Source: an uncultured Methanomassiliicoccales archaeon
Lineage (GTDB): Archaea > Thermoplasmatota > Thermoplasmata > Methanomassiliicoccales > Methanomethylophilaceae
Direction: 5' to 3'
Assembly: GCA_934702355.1 (NCBI GenBank)
Contig: CAKUXX010000001.1
Coordinates: 62,001 to 126,000, forward strand
DNA length: 64,000 bases
This document shows positions 32,780 to 41,590 of the stretch, in pieces; the first letter of the stretch is position 1, and every line of letters begins with the position of its first letter. Made by a program: the position numbers and the translations under genes. A model generated the notes under the pieces. That model was not told the DNA's origin. It was given only the letters and a program-made list of their open reading frames with translations, and made no database searches.

Positions 32780-35389
32780 TCACTGCTCGATGAGCACGAG
32801 GACGTTTCCGACCTGGATGGTCTCGACTGCCTTTCCGTCGAGCATCAGGCGCTTGTCAAGCTCGAAGAACTCCGCAGAGACCTCGACCTTGGAACCGTCG
32901 ATGTCCAGCGAGAGCGCGCCGTCGGCGAGCTGTGCGGCGGCATCGGCGGGGGACATTGCGGCGACAGCGGATACGATGGCCTTGGCCTGTGCCTTGAATG
33001 CGGGACCGAGCTTGGCGTGGACCGGCTTGACTCCGACGACCTCCTCGGTGAGCTTGGCCTCGGGTGCAACCCTGACCTCCTTGGCCTTAGTGGTCTCGGT
33101 GATGTCGTCGACGGTGGACGAGAGGATCTGCGCATCGGCTCCGACGAGCTCGATCATTCCGAGTTCGGCGTTCAGCGGGATCTTCTTCTCGGATTTCCAC
33201 GAACGGACGGCTGCGAGGACATCCGCCAGGAGCTCTCCGGCCTTCTCGGCATCCTCGTCCCTGAGGACGGGCTCCGGCCAGGCGGTGAGGTGTATGCTCC
33301 TGCATCCCTCGGTGGCCTTGAACCTCTCCTGGTAGACCTCCTCGGTCACGTGGGGCATGAAGGGCGCGAGCATCTTGATGCTGCCGAGCAGGACCGTGTA
33401 CAGGGTCCACTTGACCGCGTCGTCGCTTCTTCCCTTGACCATCTCGATGTAGTTGTCCGCCAGCTCGTGCCATATGAAGCCCTCGACCTCCTTCATGGCC
33501 TTGTCGAACTGATAGGACTCGAAGCAGGCCGTGACGGTCTCGACGGTAGCGGAGTACTTGGAGAGGATCCATCTGTCGGAGACCCTGAGCTCGGGCATCT
33601 TCTCGGGGACGCCCTCGAAGAACCTTCCGACGAACTGTCCGATGTTGAAGACCTTGTTGCAGAGCTTCCTTCCGCGGATGACGTCCTTCTCCCTGAACGC
33701 ATGGTCGATTCCGAGGGAGCATGTCGCCGCGTAGTACCTGAGTGCGTCCGCTCCGTAGTTCTCGAGGATCGGGATGGGGTTGATGACATTGCCTATGGAA
33801 GAGTGCATCGGGGTCCCGTCGGGGGCCATGATGAATCCGTGGATCATTATGTTCTCCCAGGGGATGGAGTGCTCGATCTGCTCCGCCCTGAGGATGGAGT
33901 AGAACGCCCATGTCCTGATGATGTCGTGGGACTGGGGCCTGAGGGACATCGGCCAGAGCTTCTTGTGGAGCTCGGGGTCCCTTCCCCAGAACGTGTTGTA
34001 CAGCGAGGATCCGGAGGAGTCCATCCATGTGTCGAACACATCTGTGCATCCGACGAGGTCCCCTCCGCATTCCGGACACTTCTCGACCGGAGGCGCGTCC
34101 AGGGTGGGATCGACATAGCACTGCTCCTTGGTGGCGCAGACGGCGTGTCCGCACTTGGAGCACTCCCATATCGGGATGGGTGTCGCGAAGATCCTCTGCC
34201 TGCTCAGGACCCAATCCCACTCGAGGGAGTTGGTCCAGTCCTCGAGCCTGATCTTCATGAACTCGGGGAACCAGTTGATCTCCTCGGCCCTCTTCAGGAT
34301 GATGTCCTTGAAGTCGGTGGTCTTGAGGAACCACTGGGGGACCTGGAGGTACTCGATCGGCGTGTGGCATCTCCAGCAGATGGAGACCTGCTGGGGGTTG
34401 TCCTTCTGCTCGACAAGGATGCCCTGGGCCCTGAGGTCCTCAATCGCGGCCTCCCTGGCCTCGAGGACGGGCATTCCGGCGTACTTTCCGGCCAGCTCGG
34501 TCATGCGGCCGCGCTCGTCGATACCCTTCTCCATCTCGAAGTGGTACTTCATGACCCACTCGAGGTCGTCCTTGTCACCGATGGTGCAGATCATCACGGT
34601 GCCGGTACCGTAGTCCATCTGGACCTTGGGGTCGGCGATGACCTTGACCCTCTTGCCGAACAGGGGCGCGATGAGCTCCTTTCCGACGAGTCCGGCCTTC
34701 TCCTTGTCGTCAGGGTGGACGGCGACGGCCTTGCATGTGCAGAGGAGCTCGGGCCTGGTGGTGGCGATGATCACATCTCCGGAGCCGTCTGCGATGGCGA
34801 ATTTGATGAAATTGAGCTTGTTGACGTTGTCCTTGTACTCGACCTCTGCATCCGCCAGGGCGGTCATGCAGCTCGGACACCAGTTGACCGGGAAGTTGGC
34901 CTTGTAGACCAGACCGCGGTTGAAGAGCTCGACGAACGAGAGCTGCGTTATCCTCCTGTAGTAGGGGGCATCCGTCTGATAGTAGATGCTCGGATCCATG
35001 CTCTCTCCGAGGATCTCGAAGTGATGCGTCATCTCCTCGATGAAGCCGTTGGCGTACTCCTCGCAGAGCCTCCTGTACTCCTGCCTGGGGGTGTCCAGCT
35101 TGGTGATTCCGTGCTTCTTCTCGACCTTGACCTCGATCGGGGTTCCGTTGACGTCGAAGCAGAGGGGGAAGAACACGTTGTATCCGCGCATCCTCTTGTA
35201 GCGGGCTGCGAAGTCGATGAGGGAGTATCCCGTCGCATGGCCCAGGTGAAGGGGTCCGGATGTGTACCTCGGAGGGTTGTCTATGCTGTAGATGGGCTTG
35301 TCGGATTTGGGATCGAAGCGGTAGACCGCGTCGTTCTTCCACATCTCCTCCCAACGTTTCTCGATGACTGATGAATCGTACTGAGCCAT
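32780..35389 (-). CDS. valS: Valyl-tRNA synthetase
   Basis: An 869-residue class Ia synthetase. The HIGH motif appears as H-L-G-H-A-T-G (about residue 47). The family motif S-R-Q-R-I-F-A-T-P-I-P-I-W is present, as are zinc pairs W-C-P-S-C and C-S-K-C-G-H / C-P-E-C-G-G, an editing domain, and the anticodon-binding domain. The KMSKS loop reads P-M-H-S-S-I-G-N, lacking both lysines of the canonical motif, although the following G-N-V-I and Y-G-A-D-A-L-R are conserved. It converges on the amber-containing ATPase gene with 6 bases between. Confidence 0.9.
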   Translation of the reverse strand: MAQYDSSVIEKRWEEMWKNDAVYRFDPKSDKPIYSIDNPPRYTSGPLHLGHATGYSLIDFAARYKRMRGYNVFFPLCFDVNGTPIEVKVEKKHGITKLDTPRQEYRRLCEEYANGFIEEMTHHFEILGESMDPSIYYQTDAPYYRRITQLSFVELFNRGLVYKANFPVNWCPSCMTALADAEVEYKDNVNKLNFIKFAIADGSGDVIIATTRPELLCTCKAVAVHPDDKEKAGLVGKELIAPLFGKRVKVIADPKVQMDYGTGTVMICTIGDKDDLEWVMKYHFEMEKGIDERGRMTELAGKYAGMPVLEAREAAIEDLRAQGILVEQKDNPQQVSICWRCHTPIEYLQVPQWFLKTTDFKDIILKRAEEINWFPEFMKIRLEDWTNSLEWDWVLSRQRIFATPIPIWECSKCGHAVCATKEQCYVDPTLDAPPVEKCPECGGDLVGCTDVFDTWMDSSGSSLYNTFWGRDPELHKKLWPMSLRPQSHDIIRTWAFYSILRAEQIEHSIPWENIMIHGFIMAPDGTPMHSSIGNVINPIPILENYGADALRYYAATCSLGIDHAFREKDVIRGRKLCNKVFNIGQFVGRFFEGVPEKMPELRVSDRWILSKYSATVETVTACFESYQFDKAMKEVEGFIWHELADNYIEMVKGRSDDAVKWTLYTVLLGSIKMLAPFMPHVTEEVYQERFKATEGCRSIHLTAWPEPVLRDEDAEKAGELLADVLAAVRSWKSEKKIPLNAELGMIELVGADAQILSSTVDDITETTKAKEVRVAPEAKLTEEVVGVKPVHAKLGPAFKAQAKAIVSAVAAMSPADAAAQLADGALSLDIDGSKVEVSAEFFELDKRLMLDGKAVETIQVGNVLVLIEQ

Positions 35390-35543
35390 GGCTAACGGGC
35401 CTGTGTAGGCGTGGGCTTTATTTAACCTTAGAGAACGCGCGTCCGCGTAGAATACAGATACAGGAGTCGGAACGACCCGGATTCAGCACCCTCCGCATCG
35501 CGAAATTCCGAAGCATTAAATATCTACCATACTAGAATCAACT

Positions 35544-38207
35544 ATGATATTCGATAGGCTGGCGGACGGTATCATCCGTCACTCAAAGGCTATCATCGCG
35601 ATATGGGTCGTCATCCTGATCTGCTCGGTGCCATTGGCGCTGAAATCACAGGATGTCATGAAATACGACACCAACGACATGGCAGGGGACGACTCCGAAT
35701 CGATCCAGGGCCTTGTCAAGATCGGTGAGTACTTCCCTTCGTCCCAGAGCGATGCCACCGCGATGCCCATCCTCGTGATGTACTTCAAGGATGACAGCGG
35801 CATGACGAATTCAGAGAAGTTCGTCAATTATCTGAACGGAAGACTCGGAGAATACACCGACGAGAACGGTGTCCGGAAGATAACATCCGTCATCTCGTTG
35901 GGTCCGCAGTACGGGGACCATACCGACGGCAAAGGAATAGTCATGGCCGGCGTCGTATACGCCTCGGATGACATCAACGTCTCGGCCGACACCCCCGTCC
36001 TCAGGGATTTTATCTCCGGATGCATAAATGATTTCAAGGAGACAGTCGGCGGAAGCACGGGATTCGAGGAGTACCTCACCGGATCCCCCGCCATAGGCTA
36101 CGACGCACAGGCCGGGTCCGCTGCGGACATCCAGAGGATAGATCCGTTCACGATCCTCCTGGTCCTCGTCCTTGTCGGACTGTTCTTCAGGTCGTTCGTC
36201 ACGTCCGCCACGCCTCCGCTCACCATCGGTGTGGCGTTCGCGGTCGTCCTTGCCCTGATCTTCGGAATCGGGCAGATCATGAACATCTTCTTCATCACAG
36301 AGATGATGCTGCTCGTCTCCATGATGGGTGCAGGCTGCGACTACTGTATCTTCATCATCGCACGCTACAGAGAGGAGCTCCGCTCCGGAAAGGACCACGA
36401 CGCGGCACTCCGCGAGGCCATCAAGTGGGCCGGAGAGTCCATTTCGATATCCGGAGCATCCGTCATCATCGGATTCGGAACCATGTCCATCTGCTCGTTC
36501 AGCATGGTCTCCACCATGGGAATATGCCTTGCGCTGGGAATCCTCGTCGCACTCCTGGCCGCCCTCACGCTCATCCCGTCCATCCTCGCCCTCGTCGGGG
36601 ACAGGATCTTCTGGCCTTCCAAGATGGATTCGTTCAAGGAGGGCGGAAAGTCCACCAAGGGCTGGTACGCCAAGTGCGGAAAGCTCGGACACGCCTACTT
36701 CGAACATTCAGCCAAATTCTCGATCAAACATGCGAAGGCCATCCTGGCCGTGACGATCCTCGTATCCGCACCTGCGGCATACATCGCACTCACGTCCGAG
36801 ACCTCATACGACATGGTCAGCTCCATGCAGAACGGAGACTCCGGAAAGGGTATGGAACTCATCGGGGACTACGCCGACCAGGGTATGATCATGCCCAACT
36901 ACGCGATAATGGAATTCGACCAGCCCATCGCGAACGTCACCGTCCAATCATATGACGAGACCACTAAGAACTACACCGGCACGCTGGTCTGGACCGATTA
37001 CTGGACTGCCAGCACGCTGACCAATCCCGTGACCGGGGTCAAAGAGAGCCTCAGTGACAGGGCCGAAGCACTCTACGCGAATGCCATCGAGAAGGACGGC
37101 GGAGCGGACGGCAACCTGTCGTACGTCTACGGTCCGTTCATGTGGGACAGGGCCGTGGCCGCCGCGATGAAGGCAGGCATAACCGACCCCGAACAGATCA
37201 TCGGATTCGCCGTACAGAACGCCCATGGGGCCACTCAGAAATATGTGGCGATGGCCGTCGAATCCATGACGGAGCACATGAAGGGAATCATATCAGCACA
37301 GATGCCTCCGGGAACACCTGATGAGGTGATAACCGCTCAGGCCATGAATGCCGTCATCGGTTCAGGTGCTCCCAACATCGACTTCGTCGCGAACTGCCTC
37401 GGCGCCCTCGTCGGAGGGGCCTATGCGGAAGGCGGAGTGATGACCGTGGATCCCGCGACCCCGAAGGATGTCACATACATCAGCATCATCGCCGCCACGC
37501 ACGATGCGGCGATGTCTCCCAGGTCCATGGAGTCCATCGATGCGATCAGCGCCGCTCTGAACGACTTCAAGGCGGAGAACCCCGGCGTCGTCACCGGATC
37601 CTGGATTACAGGTACCGCCGCGGTCATGTACGAGGTGTCGAAGACCATCGGAGACGAATTCAACAAGATCGAAGTGGTCGTCATCCTGCTGATCATCCTG
37701 CTGCTGTTCGTTGTCATGAGGTCTTATACCATACCTCTGAGGTCCGTCGCGACCATCCTCATGAGCATATGCTGGACCCTGGCCGCCACCCATCTCCTGT
37801 TCACCAATGTCCTCGGTGCGGAGATCATGTGGCTCATCCCGCTGATCCTGCTGGTCATATGCCTCGGACTCGGTATGGATTACGATATCCTGCTGACCAC
37901 ACGCATAAGGGAGAATGTGATGGACAAGGGCATGACCAACGACGAGGCCATCCACCAGGCAGTCATCCACTCCGGATCGGTCATCACCATCTGCGGACTG
38001 ATCATGGGAGGCGCATTCGGAACGCTCATGCTCTCCGGAATGACCCTGATGCAGGAGTTCGGATTCGCGCTCTGCTTCGCCATCCTGGTCGATGCCCTGA
38101 TCGTCAGGACCTACATCGTCCCCGCAGTCATGCACCTGCTCGGCGACTGGAACTGGAAAGGCCCCTGGGCCGCCGCCCTCATGAACAGGTCCAAGGACAG
38201 CGAATAA
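35544..38207 (+). CDS. RND-superfamily (MMPL/SSD type) exporter
   Basis: An 887-residue membrane protein with two repeats of one plus five spans separated by large extracellular domains (about residues 35-190 and 420-690). The first sterol-sensing-like block holds G-A-G-C-D-Y-C-I-F-I and the second G-L-G-M-D-Y-D-I-L-L, with the aspartates typical of proton-coupled MMPL/HAE3 exporters. Possible substrates are lipids, hopanoid-like compounds or drugs. The next gene is a winged-helix regulator with palindromic operators, a likely controller. The leader is short, with a TATA-like TTAAATAT 25 bases before the start. Confidence 0.88.
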   Translation: MIFDRLADGIIRHSKAIIAIWVVILICSVPLALKSQDVMKYDTNDMAGDDSESIQGLVKIGEYFPSSQSDATAMPILVMYFKDDSGMTNSEKFVNYLNGRLGEYTDENGVRKITSVISLGPQYGDHTDGKGIVMAGVVYASDDINVSADTPVLRDFISGCINDFKETVGGSTGFEEYLTGSPAIGYDAQAGSAADIQRIDPFTILLVLVLVGLFFRSFVTSATPPLTIGVAFAVVLALIFGIGQIMNIFFITEMMLLVSMMGAGCDYCIFIIARYREELRSGKDHDAALREAIKWAGESISISGASVIIGFGTMSICSFSMVSTMGICLALGILVALLAALTLIPSILALVGDRIFWPSKMDSFKEGGKSTKGWYAKCGKLGHAYFEHSAKFSIKHAKAILAVTILVSAPAAYIALTSETSYDMVSSMQNGDSGKGMELIGDYADQGMIMPNYAIMEFDQPIANVTVQSYDETTKNYTGTLVWTDYWTASTLTNPVTGVKESLSDRAEALYANAIEKDGGADGNLSYVYGPFMWDRAVAAAMKAGITDPEQIIGFAVQNAHGATQKYVAMAVESMTEHMKGIISAQMPPGTPDEVITAQAMNAVIGSGAPNIDFVANCLGALVGGAYAEGGVMTVDPATPKDVTYISIIAATHDAAMSPRSMESIDAISAALNDFKAENPGVVTGSWITGTAAVMYEVSKTIGDEFNKIEVVVILLIILLLFVVMRSYTIPLRSVATILMSICWTLAATHLLFTNVLGAEIMWLIPLILLVICLGLGMDYDILLTTRIRENVMDKGMTNDEAIHQAVIHSGSVITICGLIMGGAFGTLMLSGMTLMQEFGFALCFAILVDALIVRTYIVPAVMHLLGDWNWKGPWAAALMNRSKDSE

Positions 38208-38222
38208 AACCATTCAGAAAAC

Positions 38223-38238
38223 GAGGGGGCGACCCCTC
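38223..38238 (+). terminator. Hairpin terminator after the RND exporter
   Basis: Stem GAGGGG / CCCCTC with a 4-base loop 16 bases after the stop, followed by a pyrimidine-rich run. Confidence 0.6.
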
Positions 38239-38289
38239 CCCTTACCTTTCTCACAGAGTGAAACTCACGGATCCCCCCATGATTCATTG

Positions 38290-38329
38290 TTATCAGTTTG
38301 ATAATATTATATATCGGATAATGTTATCC
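38290..38329 (+). promoter_or_regulatory. Two palindromes flanking the TATA box of the winged-helix regulator
   Basis: TTATCA-GTT-TGATAA (38290-38304) and GGATAA-TG-TTATCC (38316-38329) share the TTATC/GATAA half-site and flank ATATTATATAT, the likely TATA box. The second one overlaps the expected transcription start of the gene at 38337. This fits autoregulation by the encoded dimer. Confidence 0.5.
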
Positions 38330-38336
38330 ATGTGAT

Positions 38337-38882
38337 ATGAAAGCGGATGCGGATTCCATCATGGACTGCCTGGGCAACCCCCTGAAGGCCAGGATAATGA
38401 TCATGATGAAGGAGTGCGGACCGCTTACGCCCAAGCAGATCATGGAGAGGGATCCCGGCATGCCTCAGGCGTCCGTGTACCGTGCTCTGAAGAGCATGGA
38501 GGACTGCCATGTCATCAGGGTCGTGGCCGAAACTAAGATCAAGGCCATGGTCGAGAAGACCTACTCCGTCAGCGACGAACTCCAGGGAAAACTGAGGGAC
38601 GTCATCTCCGCAAACGACGGGGACGCATACTTCAGACTCTTCGCGGCCTTCGCATTCGACCTCATGAGGTCCTTCGAGAACTACTCGAAGGGTGACGAGA
38701 TCGACATAAAGCGCGACGGCTCCGGATTCTTCGGCATGTCGATATTCGCGACCACCGACGAGTTGGATGATCTGTACAGCAAGATATACGACGTGGTGAG
38801 ACCCTATATGGACCGTAGGTCCGATGATCAGCAGCCTCACACGCTGGGATTCGTGGCCACACCCCCGAGGGAAACCATTTGA
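38337..38882 (+). CDS. ArsR/PadR-like winged-helix transcriptional regulator
   Basis: A 181-residue protein. The N-terminal winged helix (residues about 8-65) includes L-G-N-P-L-K-A-R-I-M-I-M-M-K-E-C-G and a recognition helix M-P-Q-A-S-V-Y-R-A-L-K-S-M-E, then a wing with K-A-M-V-E-K-T-Y-S-V. The C-terminal part is helical and may sense a ligand. It follows the RND exporter and probably regulates itself and that exporter. Confidence 0.82.
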   Translation: MKADADSIMDCLGNPLKARIMIMMKECGPLTPKQIMERDPGMPQASVYRALKSMEDCHVIRVVAETKIKAMVEKTYSVSDELQGKLRDVISANDGDAYFRLFAAFAFDLMRSFENYSKGDEIDIKRDGSGFFGMSIFATTDELDDLYSKIYDVVRPYMDRRSDDQQPHTLGFVATPPRETI

Positions 38883-38896
38883 TAGGAGGACAAACA

Positions 38897-39112
38897 ATGA
38901 ATTTCCGTATCGTGAGACTCAGACGCAAGGATCTTGAAAAGCTCAAGGCATCCGGCGAGAAGACGCACATCGAGGTCATAGGTATGCTCTATGCTGAGGA
39001 TGATGTGGACCCCGAACTCGTCAAGGACACCGTGTCTTTCACCAAGATCTACGGTGCGATCCTCGGCAGGGCCGACACAAGGAAAGCACTCATCGATGTG
39101 AGCGCCATCTGA
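38897..39112 (+). CDS. Small conserved-looking protein of unknown function, 71 residues
   Basis: ATG with GGAGG 7 bases upstream, 14 bases after the regulator stop, so it is co-transcribed. The product is soluble and mixed-charge (N-F-R-I-V-R-L-R-R-K-D-L-E-K-L-K at the start) without recognisable motifs. Presumably linked to the regulator or exporter, but nothing in the sequence says how. Confidence 0.65.
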   Translation: MNFRIVRLRRKDLEKLKASGEKTHIEVIGMLYAEDDVDPELVKDTVSFTKIYGAILGRADTRKALIDVSAI

Positions 39113-39219
39113 GGGCCTGACAACAACTGGCGTTGATTGACGAGTATTAACGCCGTTTCTTTTTCCCCTACCCAGGGATTCATATTTTAACCTGCCCCAG
39201 CGTGCGGTCTTCCGGTATA

Positions 39220-40755
39220 ATGGAAGCATCGACCCTCGTGGCCTTTGTGATCTATTTCATTGCGCTGATCCTCATCGGACTCCATTTCTGGAAGAAGAAA
39301 GAGGACAGCCTCGAGGACTACATCCTCGGAAGGAGATCCCTAGGCCCATATGTAAGCGCGATGTCCGCACAGGCATCCGATATGAGCGGATGGCTCCTCA
39401 TGGGACTTCCCGGTTCGATCGTCATGGCCGGTCTCGGACAGGTCTGGATCGGAGTCGGACTGCTCATCGGATCATACTGTTCCTGGCTGTTCGTCGCAAA
39501 AAGACTCAGAAAACACTCATTCGTATCAAAGAACGCACTCACGATGCCCGAGTTCTTCTCCAACCGTTTCGGTGACGAGAAGGGACTCATAAGGTTCGTC
39601 TGCGCGATCGTCATCCTGTTCTTCTTCACCATCTATGTCGCATCCGGATTCAAAAGCTGCGGTACAGTCCTCAGCGTCCTGATCCCCGACATGGGAATGA
39701 CTCTCGGTATCCTCGTCGGAGGTGTCGTCATCATCCTGTACACATTCCTCGGAGGATACAAGGCCGTCTGCTGGACCGATTTCTTCCAGGCCATCCTCAT
39801 GGTCTGTGTCATCGTCTTCGTCCCGCTGGCCGCCATCGGAGACTTCGGATGGGACAACCTCACCGCAGGATGGGACTCCATCGGAATCGAGGGATACACC
39901 AACCCGTTGTTCAACAATGGAGTGCCGATCTCGGCCATCGTCCTGATCTCCGGTCTCGCATGGGGATTCGGTTACTTCGGAATGCCCCACATCGTCGTCA
40001 GATACATGTCCATCAGAAGGGTGGATGAGATCAAGGTCGCACGCAGGGTGTCCCTCATCTGGGGTATCCTCGCCCTCGGATTCGTCTCCCTCCTCGCCAT
40101 CATCGCAGGAGTGTACATTCCCGATCACGGAATCCAGATTGTGGACCCAACTCACGGAGGCAGCCTCGGAGCGGCCACCGGACTGACCGTCAACAACGAA
40201 GAGGTCTTCATCAAGATGGCCGAACTGCTGTTCTCGCCGTTCGTCCTCGGAATAGTGTTCGCGGCCATCCTGTCCGCAGTCATGTCCACCGCAAGTTCCC
40301 AGCTCCTGGTATCGGCTTCGTCGATCACCAACGACATCCTCAGGAGGAGCAAGAGAGTCGATCTCAGCGACGCCAAGCTCACATGGATCTCCAGAGGTAT
40401 CGTCGTGGCGATCTCGATCCTCGGAATGGTAATCGCATTCTCCGGAGGCAACAACATCATGGGACTGGTCTCGTACGCATGGGCCGGATTCGGATCGGCA
40501 TTCTCGCCTGTCATGATCCTCGCCCTGTTCTGGAAGCGCATGAACATCAAGGGTGCACTCGCATCCATCGTCACCGGATTCGCCGTCGTGGTGTTCTGGG
40601 AGACGTTCATGGGATTCACAGGCCTGTACTCCCTCTTCCCCGGATTCGTCATATCCCTCATCGTCGGAATCGTCGTCGCACTCCTCACGGAGCCCCCGTC
40701 CCAGGAGGCCCTGGACGAGTTCGATGCCGCTCAGGCGTACAAGGATCCCGAGTGA
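39220..40755 (+). CDS. putP: Sodium:proline-type solute symporter (PutP family)
   Basis: A 511-residue sodium:solute symporter with about 13 spans. Family signatures include G-R-R-S-L-G-P-Y-V-S-A-M-S-A-Q-A-S-D-M-S-G-W, typical of PutP (Na+ site serines and W), A-W-G-F-G-Y-F-G-M-P-H, and M-S-T-A-S-S-Q-L-L-V-S-A-S in a later span. It probably imports proline or a related compatible solute. A TATA-like TATTTTAA about 35 bases upstream suggests a leaderless mRNA. An open frame of six codons upstream is not used. Confidence 0.88.
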   Translation: MEASTLVAFVIYFIALILIGLHFWKKKEDSLEDYILGRRSLGPYVSAMSAQASDMSGWLLMGLPGSIVMAGLGQVWIGVGLLIGSYCSWLFVAKRLRKHSFVSKNALTMPEFFSNRFGDEKGLIRFVCAIVILFFFTIYVASGFKSCGTVLSVLIPDMGMTLGILVGGVVIILYTFLGGYKAVCWTDFFQAILMVCVIVFVPLAAIGDFGWDNLTAGWDSIGIEGYTNPLFNNGVPISAIVLISGLAWGFGYFGMPHIVVRYMSIRRVDEIKVARRVSLIWGILALGFVSLLAIIAGVYIPDHGIQIVDPTHGGSLGAATGLTVNNEEVFIKMAELLFSPFVLGIVFAAILSAVMSTASSQLLVSASSITNDILRRSKRVDLSDAKLTWISRGIVVAISILGMVIAFSGGNNIMGLVSYAWAGFGSAFSPVMILALFWKRMNIKGALASIVTGFAVVVFWETFMGFTGLYSLFPGFVISLIVGIVVALLTEPPSQEALDEFDAAQAYKDPE

Positions 40756-40771
40756 GAATCCACAACAAACT

Positions 40772-40785
40772 GGCCCTTCGGGGCC
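40772..40785 (+). terminator. Hairpin terminator after putP
   Basis: Stem GGCCC-TTCG-GGGCC 17 bases after the stop, followed within a few bases by TTTCCTTTTT. Confidence 0.7.
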
Positions 40786-40824
40786 TCCGTTTCCTTTTTC
40801 ATCACATCAGCATTCCCGTGACCT

Positions 40825-41472
40825 ATGAGCGGGATCTCCGATTACGAAACCATAGCCGAACCGAACGAGGGCGAGATGACCCTCAAGGGGTCGCGCTTCA
40901 TCGGGATCGCGATGCACTGTCCGGACGAAGCATCGATACAGGCTAACCTGGAATCCGTGTCCGAGAGATACCGCAACGCCACACACTATTGTTGGGCCGC
41001 CGTGTTCAACGGCTCCGAGATGAGGGAGAGGTCCAGCGACAACGGAGAACCGTCCGGGACAGCCGGCAAACCCATCCTGTTCACACTCAAAGGAACGGGT
41101 CTGACCGACACAATGGTGGTCGTGGTCAGATACTTCGGAGGCACGCTGCTGGGGACCGGAGGGTTGGTCCATGCATACACGGAAGCATCGAAGATCGCTG
41201 TGACGGATCTGAAGAAGTGCAGATACTCCGCCTGCGCCGTTTACAGATTCACCTTGGATTATCCGTGGTACAGCGTGTTCGAGAGCAAATGCCGCGACCT
41301 CATGGCCAGAAAACCCGAATGCGACTATTATGACAAGGTGGATGTGAAAGCCTGGGTGCCGATAGACAGGGTCGAGGAGTTCGAGAAACGCATAACGGAT
41401 CTGACCGAACGTCATGTGAGACTCAACAGGATGAAGGATGAATACATCTCATCGGATTCTTCTCTACAGTAA
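40825..41472 (+). CDS. YigZ/IMPACT-family protein (UPF0029)
   Basis: A 215-residue protein with the IMPACT N-terminal fold: K-G-S-R-F-I-G-I near residue 21, A-T-H-Y-C-W-A-A, D-N-G-E-P-S-G-T-A-G-K-P and V-V-V-R-Y-F-G-G-T-L-L-G-T-G-G-L. The C-terminal ferredoxin-like domain is present. The bacterial relative YigZ is linked to translation stress, but the archaeal role is unknown. Its TAA stop overlaps the first unit of the 23-bp repeat array. Confidence 0.87.
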   Translation: MSGISDYETIAEPNEGEMTLKGSRFIGIAMHCPDEASIQANLESVSERYRNATHYCWAAVFNGSEMRERSSDNGEPSGTAGKPILFTLKGTGLTDTMVVVVRYFGGTLLGTGGLVHAYTEASKIAVTDLKKCRYSACAVYRFTLDYPWYSVFESKCRDLMARKPECDYYDKVDVKAWVPIDRVEEFEKRITDLTERHVRLNRMKDEYISSDSSLQ

Positions 41473-41560
41473 AAACATAAAATGATTTACCGTAAAAACA
41501 TAAAGTAAATCATAGTAAAAACATAAAGTGATTTACAGTAAAAACATAAAATGGATATAA
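41469..41560. repeat. Tandem repeat, four units of exactly 23 bp, upstream of a DUF4143 ATPase gene
   Basis: Units begin at 41469, 41492, 41515 and 41538, each opening with GTAAAAACATAAA. The second halves are TGATTTAC (units 1 and 3) or its exact reverse complement GTAAATCA (unit 2); unit 4 runs into GGATATAATT, the likely TATA box. Each intact unit also has GTAAA...TTTAC ends in inverted order. The array ends about 30 bases before the ATPase start. No spacers, so it is not a CRISPR; it looks like an iteron or operator array. Confidence 0.9.
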
Positions 41561-41590
41561 TTAAATGTACTTTGTTTTTAACTGATATCT

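Noticed and set aside
33017..35371. 784-codon plus-strand open frame opposite valS
   Set aside because: Shadow of the ValRS coding strand; composition rich in Asp, Gly, Val and Leu without domains.
41469..41560. CRISPR array
   Set aside because: Units are contiguous 23-mers without spacers and no cas genes are present.
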